A model generated the notes under the pieces. The model worked only from the letters and a program-made list of their open reading frames with translations. It searched no databases and was not told where the DNA came from. The position numbers and the translations under genes are program-made. DNA of 11,196 nt from DASVLX01 sp035552275 (lineage in GTDB: Bacteria > Actinomycetota > Actinomycetes > Mycobacteriales > Pseudonocardiaceae), in the NCBI GenBank assembly GCA_035552275.1, contig DASZLR010000115.1, positions 1-11,196 on the forward strand. The letters run 5' to 3'. Shown here in pieces: positions 1-5,978 of the stretch (the first letter of the stretch is position 1; each line of letters starts with the position of its first letter).

Positions 1-1
1 T

Positions 2-454
2 CCACTCGATGTGGCCAAGGTCACCAATGATCCGTGCTCAGGGCTGACGGCCGCGCAATTGGCCCCGTACATGGGTACGCTCCAAAGGTCTACGAAATCG
101 CAGTACAACAACGGAACGGGATGTCTGTTTGAGCCCGCTGACGGACACCAAGCGGGGATTGGTGTTCTCGTGTGTCCGTCTAATAGCGGTCCGGGCACGC
201 TCACCCAGTCAGGGTTCCCGTGGCAGGAGCCGGCCGGAGACATTGCTGGCTACCCGGCGGAACACCAGTCGCAGGGTGGCGCATCTGGCCCGGCGACTGG
301 TGATTGTCAAACGATGGTGGCCGTGTCCAATCAAGCATCGCTGGCGGTCTACATCGATGACTCGGAACCGGATTACAAGTACTACACCGATGCGTGCACG
401 GCCGCTGACAAGCTGGCGGCTGAGTTGATCGCGAACATCAAGGGTGGGGGCTGA
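2..454 (+). CDS. DUF3558 family lipoprotein, 3' part (5' end outside window)
   Basis: Partial gene: the reading frame is open to the left edge, and about 150 residues are visible. It reads PLDV, then DPCSGLTAAQL, the typical opening of the mature DUF3558 domain (Pro-Cys followed by a short Leu-Thr helix). Four further cysteines follow, in GTGCLF, VLVCPS, GDCQTM and TDACTAAD, a spacing usual for this extracytoplasmic domain and suggesting disulphides. A GTG at position 11 could be called as a start, but it lies inside the conserved domain. The true start, with a lipoprotein signal peptide and lipobox Cys, should lie upstream. DUF3558 proteins are putative surface lipoproteins of Pseudonocardiales and mycobacteria with no settled function. 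The stop is 2 bp before the PPE-like gene, so the two are very probably co-transcribed and translationally coupled. This links the lipoprotein to the type VII secretion genes downstream. Confidence 0.8.
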   Translation, partial: PLDVAKVTNDPCSGLTAAQLAPYMGTLQRSTKSQYNNGTGCLFEPADGHQAGIGVLVCPSNSGPGTLTQSGFPWQEPAGDIAGYPAEHQSQGGASGPATGDCQTMVAVSNQASLAVYIDDSEPDYKYYTDACTAADKLAAELIANIKGGG

Positions 455-456
455 CG

Positions 457-1677
457 ATGGTCGACATGTGCACTGGGGATTTGTGGACGCAGTTCAACGT
501 CGGTGCCAGCGGCGATCAGCCGTTGTACGACGCGGCGTACGCCCTGAGCCGGATTTCGTCTGAGCACGTCGACAACCAGAACGCGCTGCGGACCGCGCTT
601 CAGGGGATCAGGGTTTCCTACACCGGCCAGGCGGCCGATCAGATGCAGTCGGCGTTCCAGCCGTTGATCGACTCGCTCGGTCAGGGTTCGCAGGTGGCCG
701 AGAACGCCTCCACGGCCCTGACGAACCAAGGCAATGCCTACTACCAGGCGAAGCAGGCGATACAGCAGAAGCAGCCGGTGCCGTCGGAACCATGGTACGA
801 GGGCGTCGATCCGTGGAATACGGACTACGACAACGCGATCCAGAACAACAGCAACGTCGACACCGCCAATCAGGCCGCGTACCGGACTTACGTCAGTCAA
901 ACGCAGTCGAACGGTGTGCCGACGTTCGATCCGAATGCGGCGCCGCCGCCGAGTGGGAATCCGACGGTGACGAGTGGGTCGTCGGTGGGCTCGGTCGGTG
1001 GTGGCGCGGGCAGCGGTAGCTACAGCTCGCGGTCAAGCGGCGGCAGTGGAGGTTATGGCGGTGCGCCGTCGGCGGGCGGTGGCGGAACATACGTGCCCAA
1101 CGCTCCCGGCGGTGGCGGCGGACCGGCTGTCGGTACTCCGGTCGGCAACGGTAACGGCGGCGGAACTCCGTACAGCCCGCCCAACCTCAGCACCCAGGAT
1201 TACAGCGGCGGTGGCCCGGCGACCTACACGCCGAATCCGACCGGTCCCGGTGGGCCTGGTGTCGGTGGCGGCGGTGGAACCGGGTCCGGCGGTCCGGGCG
1301 GTGGTGGCTTCGGCGGCGGGATCGCGGCTGGCATGGGCGGCGCCGGTGGTTACGGCGGCGGTTCAGGCGGATACGGCGGCCGGTCGGGCGCGAGTTACGG
1401 CAGCGGCGGCTCGGGTTCGTCGGCCGGGCGCGGTGCGGGCTCGTCCTCGGGCATCGGTGGCGCCGAAGGCGAAGAAGGTATGGGCCGGGGCATCTCGGCG
1501 GCCGGCGTGCCCGGCAAGTCGGGTGGCGGCATGGGCGGTGGGGGTATGGGTGGCGCTCGCGGCGGCCGTGGCGGCGAGGACGAGGAGCACCAGTCCGCGC
1601 AGTATCTGGTGAACGAGGAAAACGGCAACGCCATAGTCGGCGACCTGCCGCCGACCGCGCCGCCGGTCATCGGATAA
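457..1677 (+). CDS. PPE-like / WXG100-superfamily secreted protein with Gly-rich tail
   Basis: This 406-residue protein is probably a type VII (ESX) secretion substrate. Residues 20-105 form a predicted helical hairpin. At its turn, where WXG100 and PPE proteins carry W-x-G, this one has Y55-T-G57, followed by the usual Ala-rich helix (QAADQMQSAF). Downstream, Y114-E-G-V-D118 fits the YxxxD/E export signal. It sits in a conserved-looking block (W113, W120, TDYDNAIQNN) that I associate with actinobacterial PPE-like proteins. Residues about 170-376 are a low-complexity Gly/Ser/Pro linker. The last 30 residues (EHQSAQYLV to APPVIG) return to ordinary sequence and resemble the conserved C-terminal tail of Pseudonocardiales PPE-like proteins. 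The ATG lies 2 bp after the DUF3558 stop and is preceded by a purine-rich GGTGGGGG. The EspG chaperone gene follows after 31 bp. No PE partner is visible. Family assignment is by motif and context, not by search. Confidence 0.78.
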   Translation: MVDMCTGDLWTQFNVGASGDQPLYDAAYALSRISSEHVDNQNALRTALQGIRVSYTGQAADQMQSAFQPLIDSLGQGSQVAENASTALTNQGNAYYQAKQAIQQKQPVPSEPWYEGVDPWNTDYDNAIQNNSNVDTANQAAYRTYVSQTQSNGVPTFDPNAAPPPSGNPTVTSGSSVGSVGGGAGSGSYSSRSSGGSGGYGGAPSAGGGGTYVPNAPGGGGGPAVGTPVGNGNGGGTPYSPPNLSTQDYSGGGPATYTPNPTGPGGPGVGGGGGTGSGGPGGGGFGGGIAAGMGGAGGYGGGSGGYGGRSGASYGSGGSGSSAGRGAGSSSGIGGAEGEEGMGRGISAAGVPGKSGGGMGGGGMGGARGGRGGEDEEHQSAQYLVNEENGNAIVGDLPPTAPPVIG

Positions 1678-1708
1678 TCGCACCGACTGACAACCAAACA
1701 GAGGGGAC

Positions 1709-2503
1709 ATGTCGTTGCTCCGGGGGAATATCACCGTCTCTCGGCTCACCTGGGATGTGGTGCGCCAAGTCAACGGTATCGAGGAACAGCACCATATTTT
1801 GCATGTTCCGACCCCGCAGGTGAGCCTGGCAGACGTCCCGGCGTTGCAACGCGACGCTTTCGCGGAACTGGAAAAGATCGGGTGGGCCCGGGGCACGAAT
1901 GTGGACCCGGAACTGCTCGGCGTTATCCGGATGCTGGCCGCGCCGCCACTGGAATTGCACGGCTGGGTCTCCCGTCCCAACCGACCGACGCTGAGCGCGG
2001 TGGCCGCGTCCGGGCCGGGCGGCGCGATCCTCGCTTTCGCCGACGAGACCGACATTCATGTGCGGCCGATCCGGCCCGATGATCTCGCCGTTTCGATTGT
2101 CAGCCTGATGCCGCCGCTGCGTCCCGGCCGTGGCCAGTCCGTTTCGATCCCGTGGGACGTGTACCGCGAGTTGATCGAGAACGGCGCCTACCACGAGTCC
2201 GGTTCGGGTGGTTTCCTCGAACAGAACACCCAGCGCACCCGTCTGGAACGGGACGCGGACGTGTTGTTGGCGCTGCTCAAACAGCCCCGGCTGGGCGGCG
2301 GTCGGATCTACGGCGCGGCCCGGCCGAAACTGGGCCGCAAACGCAAAACGGAGTTCCCGGTCACTTACTTGGACAATGAGTCGGGCCGCTGGCTACTCAA
2401 ACACAAGCCCAGCAGCAACGGCGACGTGTGGGCGGTGGCCACCCCAGCCACACCCGACCTGCTGGTCACTGAGCTGACCGACCTGCTCACCACCGTCAGC
2501 TGA
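1709..2503 (+). CDS. ESX secretion-associated EspG-family chaperone
   Basis: The product has 264 residues, the usual length for EspG. EspG proteins are cytosolic chaperones that bind the helical tip of a PPE protein, keep it soluble and deliver it to its own ESX system. Features matching the family are an N-terminal strand-rich segment (residues 10-35), the DVPALQRDAFAELEKIGW helix (42-59), a mid-domain strand pair (LELHGWVS; LSAVAASGPGGAILAF), IPWDVYREL (148-155), and a C-terminal RIYGAARPKLGRKRKT block followed by TYLDNESGRWLL (219-230). In EspG homologues the last block is typically a strand ending in Asp-x-x-x-Gly-Arg. The ATG at 1709 is chosen because a GAGGGG lies at 1701-1706, although the 2-nt spacing is tight. 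No signal peptide or membrane segment is seen. Placement directly after the PPE-like gene suggests that protein is its client. Confidence 0.85.
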   Translation: MSLLRGNITVSRLTWDVVRQVNGIEEQHHILHVPTPQVSLADVPALQRDAFAELEKIGWARGTNVDPELLGVIRMLAAPPLELHGWVSRPNRPTLSAVAASGPGGAILAFADETDIHVRPIRPDDLAVSIVSLMPPLRPGRGQSVSIPWDVYRELIENGAYHESGSGGFLEQNTQRTRLERDADVLLALLKQPRLGGGRIYGAARPKLGRKRKTEFPVTYLDNESGRWLLKHKPSSNGDVWAVATPATPDLLVTELTDLLTTVS

Positions 2504-2524
2504 TAGTTCTCACACGATCACCCA

Positions 2525-2576
2525 CGCGGCCGTGAGGGCTTGGTTCGTGTCCCGTCATGCCGGACTAACGGCCGCG
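2525..2576. repeat. 9-bp inverted repeat between espG and glbN
   Basis: CGCGGCCGT at 2525-2533 is the exact reverse complement of ACGGCCGCG at 2568-2576, with 34 bp between the arms. It begins 22 bp after the EspG stop. It could act as a loose terminator for the secretion operon or as a binding site, but there is no T-tract and the loop is long, so the function is uncertain. Confidence 0.35.
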
Positions 2577-2588
2577 CAACCGTTGCAC

Positions 2589-2609
2589 GCTGAAATAGTC
2601 GCGTTCAGC
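2589..2609. promoter_or_regulatory. Small dyad upstream of glbN (possible operator or 5' UTR hairpin)
   Basis: GCTGAA (2589-2594) and TTCAGC (2604-2609) form a perfect 6-bp dyad around 9 bp. It ends 16 bp before the AGGAG (2625-2629) that serves glbN. It is placed where an operator or a leader hairpin would act, but a dyad this short can arise by chance. I could not assign a convincing -35/-10 pair in 2504-2639. Confidence 0.25.
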
Positions 2610-2639
2610 AGTTTGGCGATCCTCAGGAGAGTGTGGCCG

Positions 2640-3002
2640 GTGAGCACGATTTATGACCAGATTGGTGGTCAGGAAGCCCTCATCGCGGTGGTGAATGACT
2701 TCTATGACCGGGTTCTCGCGGATGAGAAACTTGTCGGGTTCTTCACGGGCGTCAACATGTCACACCTGAAAGGTCGGCAGGTCGAGTTCTTCTCCGCCGC
2801 GCTCGGCGGTCCGGAGCCGTACAAGGGCCTTTCCATGAAGGACGCGCACCGCGGCCGGGGCATCGAGCAGGCGCACTTCGACCTGGTCGCCGCCCATCTG
2901 ACGGACGCGCTGGCCGGCGCCGGGGTTCCGGACGACATCCTGGGACAGATCATCGGCGCCATCGCCCCGCTGGCCGACGACATCGTGGCGACGGTCGCCT
3001 GA
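2640..3002 (+). CDS. glbN: Group I truncated haemoglobin (TrHbN)
   Basis: This is a 120-residue haem protein of the 2-on-2 globin fold, closely resembling Mycobacterium tuberculosis GlbN, which oxidises NO to nitrate with bound oxygen. The start is GTG 2640 (MSTIYDQIGG). It has AGGAG at 2625-2629 with 10-nt spacing, whereas the in-frame GTG at 2631 is too close to that site. Residues fixed by analogy are Tyr22 (B10) in DFYDRV, Leu43 (E7), Gln47 (E11) in LKGRQVEFF, and the proximal haem ligand His70 (F8) in DAHRGRGI. The AALGGPEPY block (53-61) is also intact. The numbering is offset from the M. tuberculosis protein by exactly 11. The charged N-terminal pre-A extension of that protein is absent. 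The gene lies 136 bp after espG, so it may be its own transcription unit. A strong hairpin follows the stop. Confidence 0.92.
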   Translation: MSTIYDQIGGQEALIAVVNDFYDRVLADEKLVGFFTGVNMSHLKGRQVEFFSAALGGPEPYKGLSMKDAHRGRGIEQAHFDLVAAHLTDALAGAGVPDDILGQIIGAIAPLADDIVATVA

Positions 3003-3011
3003 GTCGCGCGA

Positions 3012-3038
3012 CCAGCTTGATCCGCTTGACCAGCTTGA
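3012..3038. repeat. Three tandem 9-bp units after glbN
   Basis: CCAGCTTGA, TCCGCTTGA and CCAGCTTGA follow each other without gaps at 3012-3020, 3021-3029 and 3030-3038. Copies 1 and 3 are identical and copy 2 differs at two positions. The array starts 9 bp after the glbN stop. Its function is unknown; it could be an iterated binding site or a slippage product. Confidence 0.6.
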
Positions 3039-3049
3039 ACAACTGAGGC

Positions 3050-3088
3050 ACGCGGGCGCCGGTCCCACCCTGCCACTGGCGCCCGCGT
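3050..3088 (+). terminator. Strong GC hairpin after glbN
   Basis: ACGCGGGCGCC (3050-3060) is the exact reverse complement of GGCGCCCGCGT (3078-3088). Pairing can continue inward through a G-T, a G-C and a T-A pair (3061-3063 with 3075-3077), giving about 14 bp around an 11-nt loop. It starts 48 bp after the glbN stop. There is no T-tract, which is common for actinobacterial terminators. It is immediately followed by a C-rich, G-poor segment that could support Rho-dependent ending. Confidence 0.65.
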
Positions 3089-3124
3089 CCCGCCCAACCC
3101 GCCGCCCCAACCCGCTGCCCAGCC

Positions 3125-3136
3125 CACCGGCCGGTG
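3125..3136. promoter_or_regulatory. 12-bp perfect palindrome upstream of the ABC transporter gene
   Basis: CACCGGCCGGTG is a perfect 12-bp palindrome that ends 50 bp before the ATG of the ABC exporter. The position suits an operator for a dimeric repressor, but GC-rich palindromes arise readily by chance here. No clear -35/-10 was found. Confidence 0.25.
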
Positions 3137-3186
3137 TTCTGTCCGCGCTCAGCGAACGTGTCAGGTGCGGGTGGCAGCATGGACGC

Positions 3187-5139
3187 ATGAGACCTGGCAT
3201 GGGCGCGGCCGGCATGGGCATGGGAATCGGCCGTTCGATGCGCCGCGACCGCGCGGTGCTGAAGGAGACCGTCAAACCGGGCACCTGGCGGCGGATGTTC
3301 CGGTTCGCCCGCCCCTACCGGCGCGTTCTCGTCCTCTTCCTCACCATGGTGGTCGTGGACGCCGGCATCGGCGTGATCAATCCGCTGATCTACCGGGAGA
3401 TCATCAACCAGGGCATCCTGGGCCGCGATGTGGCCCTGATCGTGGACCTCGCGCTGCTGCTCGGCGGACTGGCGGTGGTCGACTCGGCGCTGTCGATCGC
3501 CGAGCGGTACGTGTCCGCGAAGGTCGGCGAGGGCCTGATCTTCGACATGCGCACCGGCGTGTTCAACCACATCCAGCGGATGCCGCTGGCGTTCTTCACC
3601 CGGACCCAGACCGGCGCGCTGATCAGCCGGCTCAACAACGACGTGCTCGGCGCACAGCAGGCGTTCACCGACACACTGTCCAATGTGGTCTCCAACGTCA
3701 TCAGCCTGGTGCTGGTGCTGATCGCGATGCTGTTCCTGTCCTGGCAGCTGACCGTGGCCGCGCTGGTGATCCTGCCGGTGTTCGTGATCCCGGCCAAGCG
3801 AATGGCGCGCAAGCTGGCCAAGCTCACCCGCGAGTCGTACGAGCTCAACGCCACCATGAACACCACGATGAGCGAGCGGTTCAATGTCTCCGGCGCCCTG
3901 CTGGTCAAGCTGTTCGGCCGCCCCGGCGAGGAGCAGAAGCTGTTCGCCGGCCGCGCCGGCCGGGTCCGCGACATCGGCATCACCCAGGCGCTGTACGCCC
4001 GGCTTTTCTTTGTCGCGCTGATCCTCACGGCCTCGCTGGCCACCGCGGTCATCTACGGCTGGGGCGGCACGATGGCGGTGCACAACATCCTCAACGTCGG
4101 CACCCTGGTCGCGCTGACCTCCTACCTCAACCGGCTGTACGCGCCGCTGATGGGCCTGTCCAACGTCCAGGTCGACATCATGAGCGCGCTGGTGTCCTTC
4201 GACCGTGTCTTCGAGGTGCTCGACCTGCCGCCGATGATCGCGGAGCGGCCGGATGCCGTGGACGTGCCGGACGGCCCGGCGCGGCTGGAGTTCGACCACG
4301 TCGACTTCTCCTACCCGCGCGCCGACGAGGTCTCGCTGGCCTCGCTGGAATCGGTCGCGGTACTGGACAGCCTGCCGTCCGCGCCGGTGTTGCACGACAT
4401 CAGCTTCACCGCGCGGCCCGGCGAACTGATCGCGCTGGTCGGGCCGTCGGGCGCCGGCAAGACGACGATCAGCTACCTGACCGCGCGACTGTACGACACC
4501 CGCGCCGGCGCGGTTCGGATCAACGGTGTGGACGTGCGCGACGCCACGCTCAGCTCACTGTCCGACACAGTCGGCATGGTCACTCAGGACGCGCACATGT
4601 TCCACGACACGATTCGCGGAAACCTCTTGTACGCCAAGCCTTCCGCCACTGATGAGCAACTGCTCGGCGCGTTGCGCGGGGCGCAGATCCTGTCCCTGGT
4701 GGAGTCGTTGCCACAGGGCCTGGAGACCGTGGTCGGGGATCGTGGCTACCGGCTGTCGGGCGGGGAGAAGCAGCGGCTGGCGATCGCCCGGCTGATGCTC
4801 AAGGCGCCGTCGGTGATGGTGCTGGACGAGGCGACCGCGCACCTGGACTCCGAGTCCGAGGTCCTGGTGCAGCAGGCGCTGGCCACCGCGCTGCGTGGCC
4901 GCACCTCGCTGGTGATCGCGCATCGGCTGTCCACGGTGCGGGCCGCCGACCAGATTCTGGTGGTCGATGGCGGCCGGATCGTGGAGCACGGCCGGCACGA
5001 GGAACTGCTCGCCTCCGGCGGCCTGTACTCGGAGCTTTATCGGACGCAGTTCTCCGGCCAGGGTTCCGCGGCGAACGGGTCGAACGGGTCGTTCACCGAG
5101 TCGATCAGCCCGCCCGCCGGGGAACCGTTGCCGGGTTAG
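3187..5139 (+). CDS. ABC exporter, fused membrane and ATPase domains (half-transporter)
   Basis: The product has 650 residues, the length expected for a homodimeric or heterodimeric exporter of the MsbA/multidrug type, exporting an unknown substrate with ATP. The membrane domain spans roughly residues 40-325, with hydrophobic segments near 45-65, 84-100, 165-185, 187-203, 272-292 and 303-320. In the ATPase domain I see an aromatic A-loop at Tyr376, Walker A GPSGAGKT (419-426), Q-loop Gln467, signature LSGGEKQ (523-529), Walker B VMVLDE (543-548) and H-loop His579. All catalytic residues are present. An extra segment of about 20 residues lies between the A-loop and Walker A (378-400). The N-terminus is Met/Gly-rich and likely cytosolic. 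The Shine-Dalgarno is weak (GTGGCAG), so the exact start is less sure than the gene. It has no partner half-transporter in view. Its TAG overlaps the stop of the convergent VOC gene. Confidence 0.92.
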   Translation: MRPGMGAAGMGMGIGRSMRRDRAVLKETVKPGTWRRMFRFARPYRRVLVLFLTMVVVDAGIGVINPLIYREIINQGILGRDVALIVDLALLLGGLAVVDSALSIAERYVSAKVGEGLIFDMRTGVFNHIQRMPLAFFTRTQTGALISRLNNDVLGAQQAFTDTLSNVVSNVISLVLVLIAMLFLSWQLTVAALVILPVFVIPAKRMARKLAKLTRESYELNATMNTTMSERFNVSGALLVKLFGRPGEEQKLFAGRAGRVRDIGITQALYARLFFVALILTASLATAVIYGWGGTMAVHNILNVGTLVALTSYLNRLYAPLMGLSNVQVDIMSALVSFDRVFEVLDLPPMIAERPDAVDVPDGPARLEFDHVDFSYPRADEVSLASLESVAVLDSLPSAPVLHDISFTARPGELIALVGPSGAGKTTISYLTARLYDTRAGAVRINGVDVRDATLSSLSDTVGMVTQDAHMFHDTIRGNLLYAKPSATDEQLLGALRGAQILSLVESLPQGLETVVGDRGYRLSGGEKQRLAIARLMLKAPSVMVLDEATAHLDSESEVLVQQALATALRGRTSLVIAHRLSTVRAADQILVVDGGRIVEHGRHEELLASGGLYSELYRTQFSGQGSAANGSNGSFTESISPPAGEPLPG

Positions 5140-5897
5140 GCGGCCCGGATCGACATCAGCGAGAACGCGTGGCCCTGGCTGTCCTTGACGCCGGCCATCC
5201 GGCCGTACGGCGTGTCGGCCGGCGGGTCGACCAGCGTGCCGCCGAGTTCCTGGACCTGGCTGACCGCAGCGTCGGTGTCGGCGACGCCGAAGTACACCTT
5301 CCACTGCGCCGGCTGGCCGGGGATCTGGCCGATTCCGCCGCACGGGCGGCCGTCGAAGTCGAGGGTGGCGTACTTGAACTCGTCGCTGCTCATGTCACCG
5401 AACGAGTAGCCGAACACGGCGCCGTAGAACGCCTTGTTGCGCTCCCAGTCGGAGCTGAAGTTCTCGGTCCAGACCAGGGTGCCGGCCTCGTTGAAGATCG
5501 CGCTGCCGACCATCTTGTTGGCCTGCCACAAGCCGAATCCGGCCCCGGCCGGGTCCATGGCCAGCGTCATTCGGCCGGCGTCGCCGACGTCCATCGGCTC
5601 CATCGGCACCGTGCCGCCGGCCTCACCGATCTTGGCGATTGTCGCGTCGAGGCTGTCGGTGGCGAGGTAGGTGATCCAGCCGGGCAGCGGCTGGTTCTCG
5701 TCCATGCGCGGGCCGAGGCCGGCGACGTCTCTGCCGTCCTTGGTACAGACCGCGTAGCCGCCGAACTCCGGTGCGCCGGGCTCGACGTGCCAGCCGAACA
5801 GGGTGGAGTAGAACTTCGCCGCCTCATCGAAATCGGCGATGGTCAGGTCGATCCAGCAGGGCGTGCCAGTCGGCCACGGAGTGTCACGAGTGGGCAT
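5136..5897 (-). CDS. VOC-family protein with two glyoxalase-like domains
   Basis: The product has 253 residues and two tandem VOC (vicinal oxygen chelate) domains, about residues 11-126 and 137-250. Each has the typical start (TPCWIDLTI; TLVWTENFS), a FY-x-x-x-FGW/Y turn (29-36 and 157-164) and a late DPAGAGFGLWQ or DSQGHAFSLM strand. The arrangement and the block DVGDAGRM closely resemble mycobacterial Rv0577 (CFP32) and its many actinobacterial relatives, often labelled hydroxylase or glyoxalase without biochemical proof. The first-strand metal histidine of true glyoxalase I is absent in both halves (Asp17 and Glu145 stand near that site), so I make no enzymatic claim. The start at 5897 is secure: a perfect AAGGAGG lies at 5902-5908, 4 nt upstream of the ATG. 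It lies 81 bp after the DUF3048 gene on the same strand, so it may be co-transcribed or have its own promoter. Confidence 0.9.
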   Translation of the reverse strand: MPTRDTPWPTGTPCWIDLTIADFDEAAKFYSTLFGWHVEPGAPEFGGYAVCTKDGRDVAGLGPRMDENQPLPGWITYLATDSLDATIAKIGEAGGTVPMEPMDVGDAGRMTLAMDPAGAGFGLWQANKMVGSAIFNEAGTLVWTENFSSDWERNKAFYGAVFGYSFGDMSSDEFKYATLDFDGRPCGGIGQIPGQPAQWKVYFGVADTDAAVSQVQELGGTLVDPPADTPYGRMAGVKDSQGHAFSLMSIRAA

Positions 5898-5901
5898 GGT
5901 G

Positions 5902-5908
5902 CCTCCTT
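5902..5908 (-). promoter_or_regulatory. Perfect Shine-Dalgarno for the VOC gene
   Basis: On the minus strand this reads AAGGAGG, full complementarity to the 16S rRNA tail, 4 nt before the ATG at 5897. It is the strongest ribosome site in the window and suggests the VOC protein is made in quantity. It fixes the start codon. Confidence 0.85.
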
Positions 5909-5978
5909 CGGAAGAAGTGAGGATGCGACCGTAACCCCGGCCACCGACATATGCCGCGTGTCGGCGTCTTCCCCCTGG

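Noticed and set aside
974..1612. Alternative-frame and antisense open frames across the Gly-rich region
   Set aside because: GGC-type repeats keep other frames open as Ala/Arg/Val or Pro/Ala-rich text; this is a composition effect.
2532..2639. Upstream extension of glbN to position 2532 (36 extra residues)
   Set aside because: The extension has no globin similarity and no ribosome site, and it overlaps the inverted repeats; GTG 2640 has AGGAG at good spacing and aligns with the family start.
2950..4395. Minus-strand open frame of 481 codons opposite the ABC exporter and glbN 3' region
   Set aside because: Its composition is dominated by Arg, His, Gln, Asp and Val without a fold, as expected for the antisense frame of high-GC coding DNA; the plus-strand exporter has every ABC motif.
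3165..4652. Plus-strand open frame of 495 codons overlapping the ABC exporter in another frame
   Set aside because: It is Arg/Pro/Ala-rich shadow sequence with no motif; the exporter frame is clearly the coding one.
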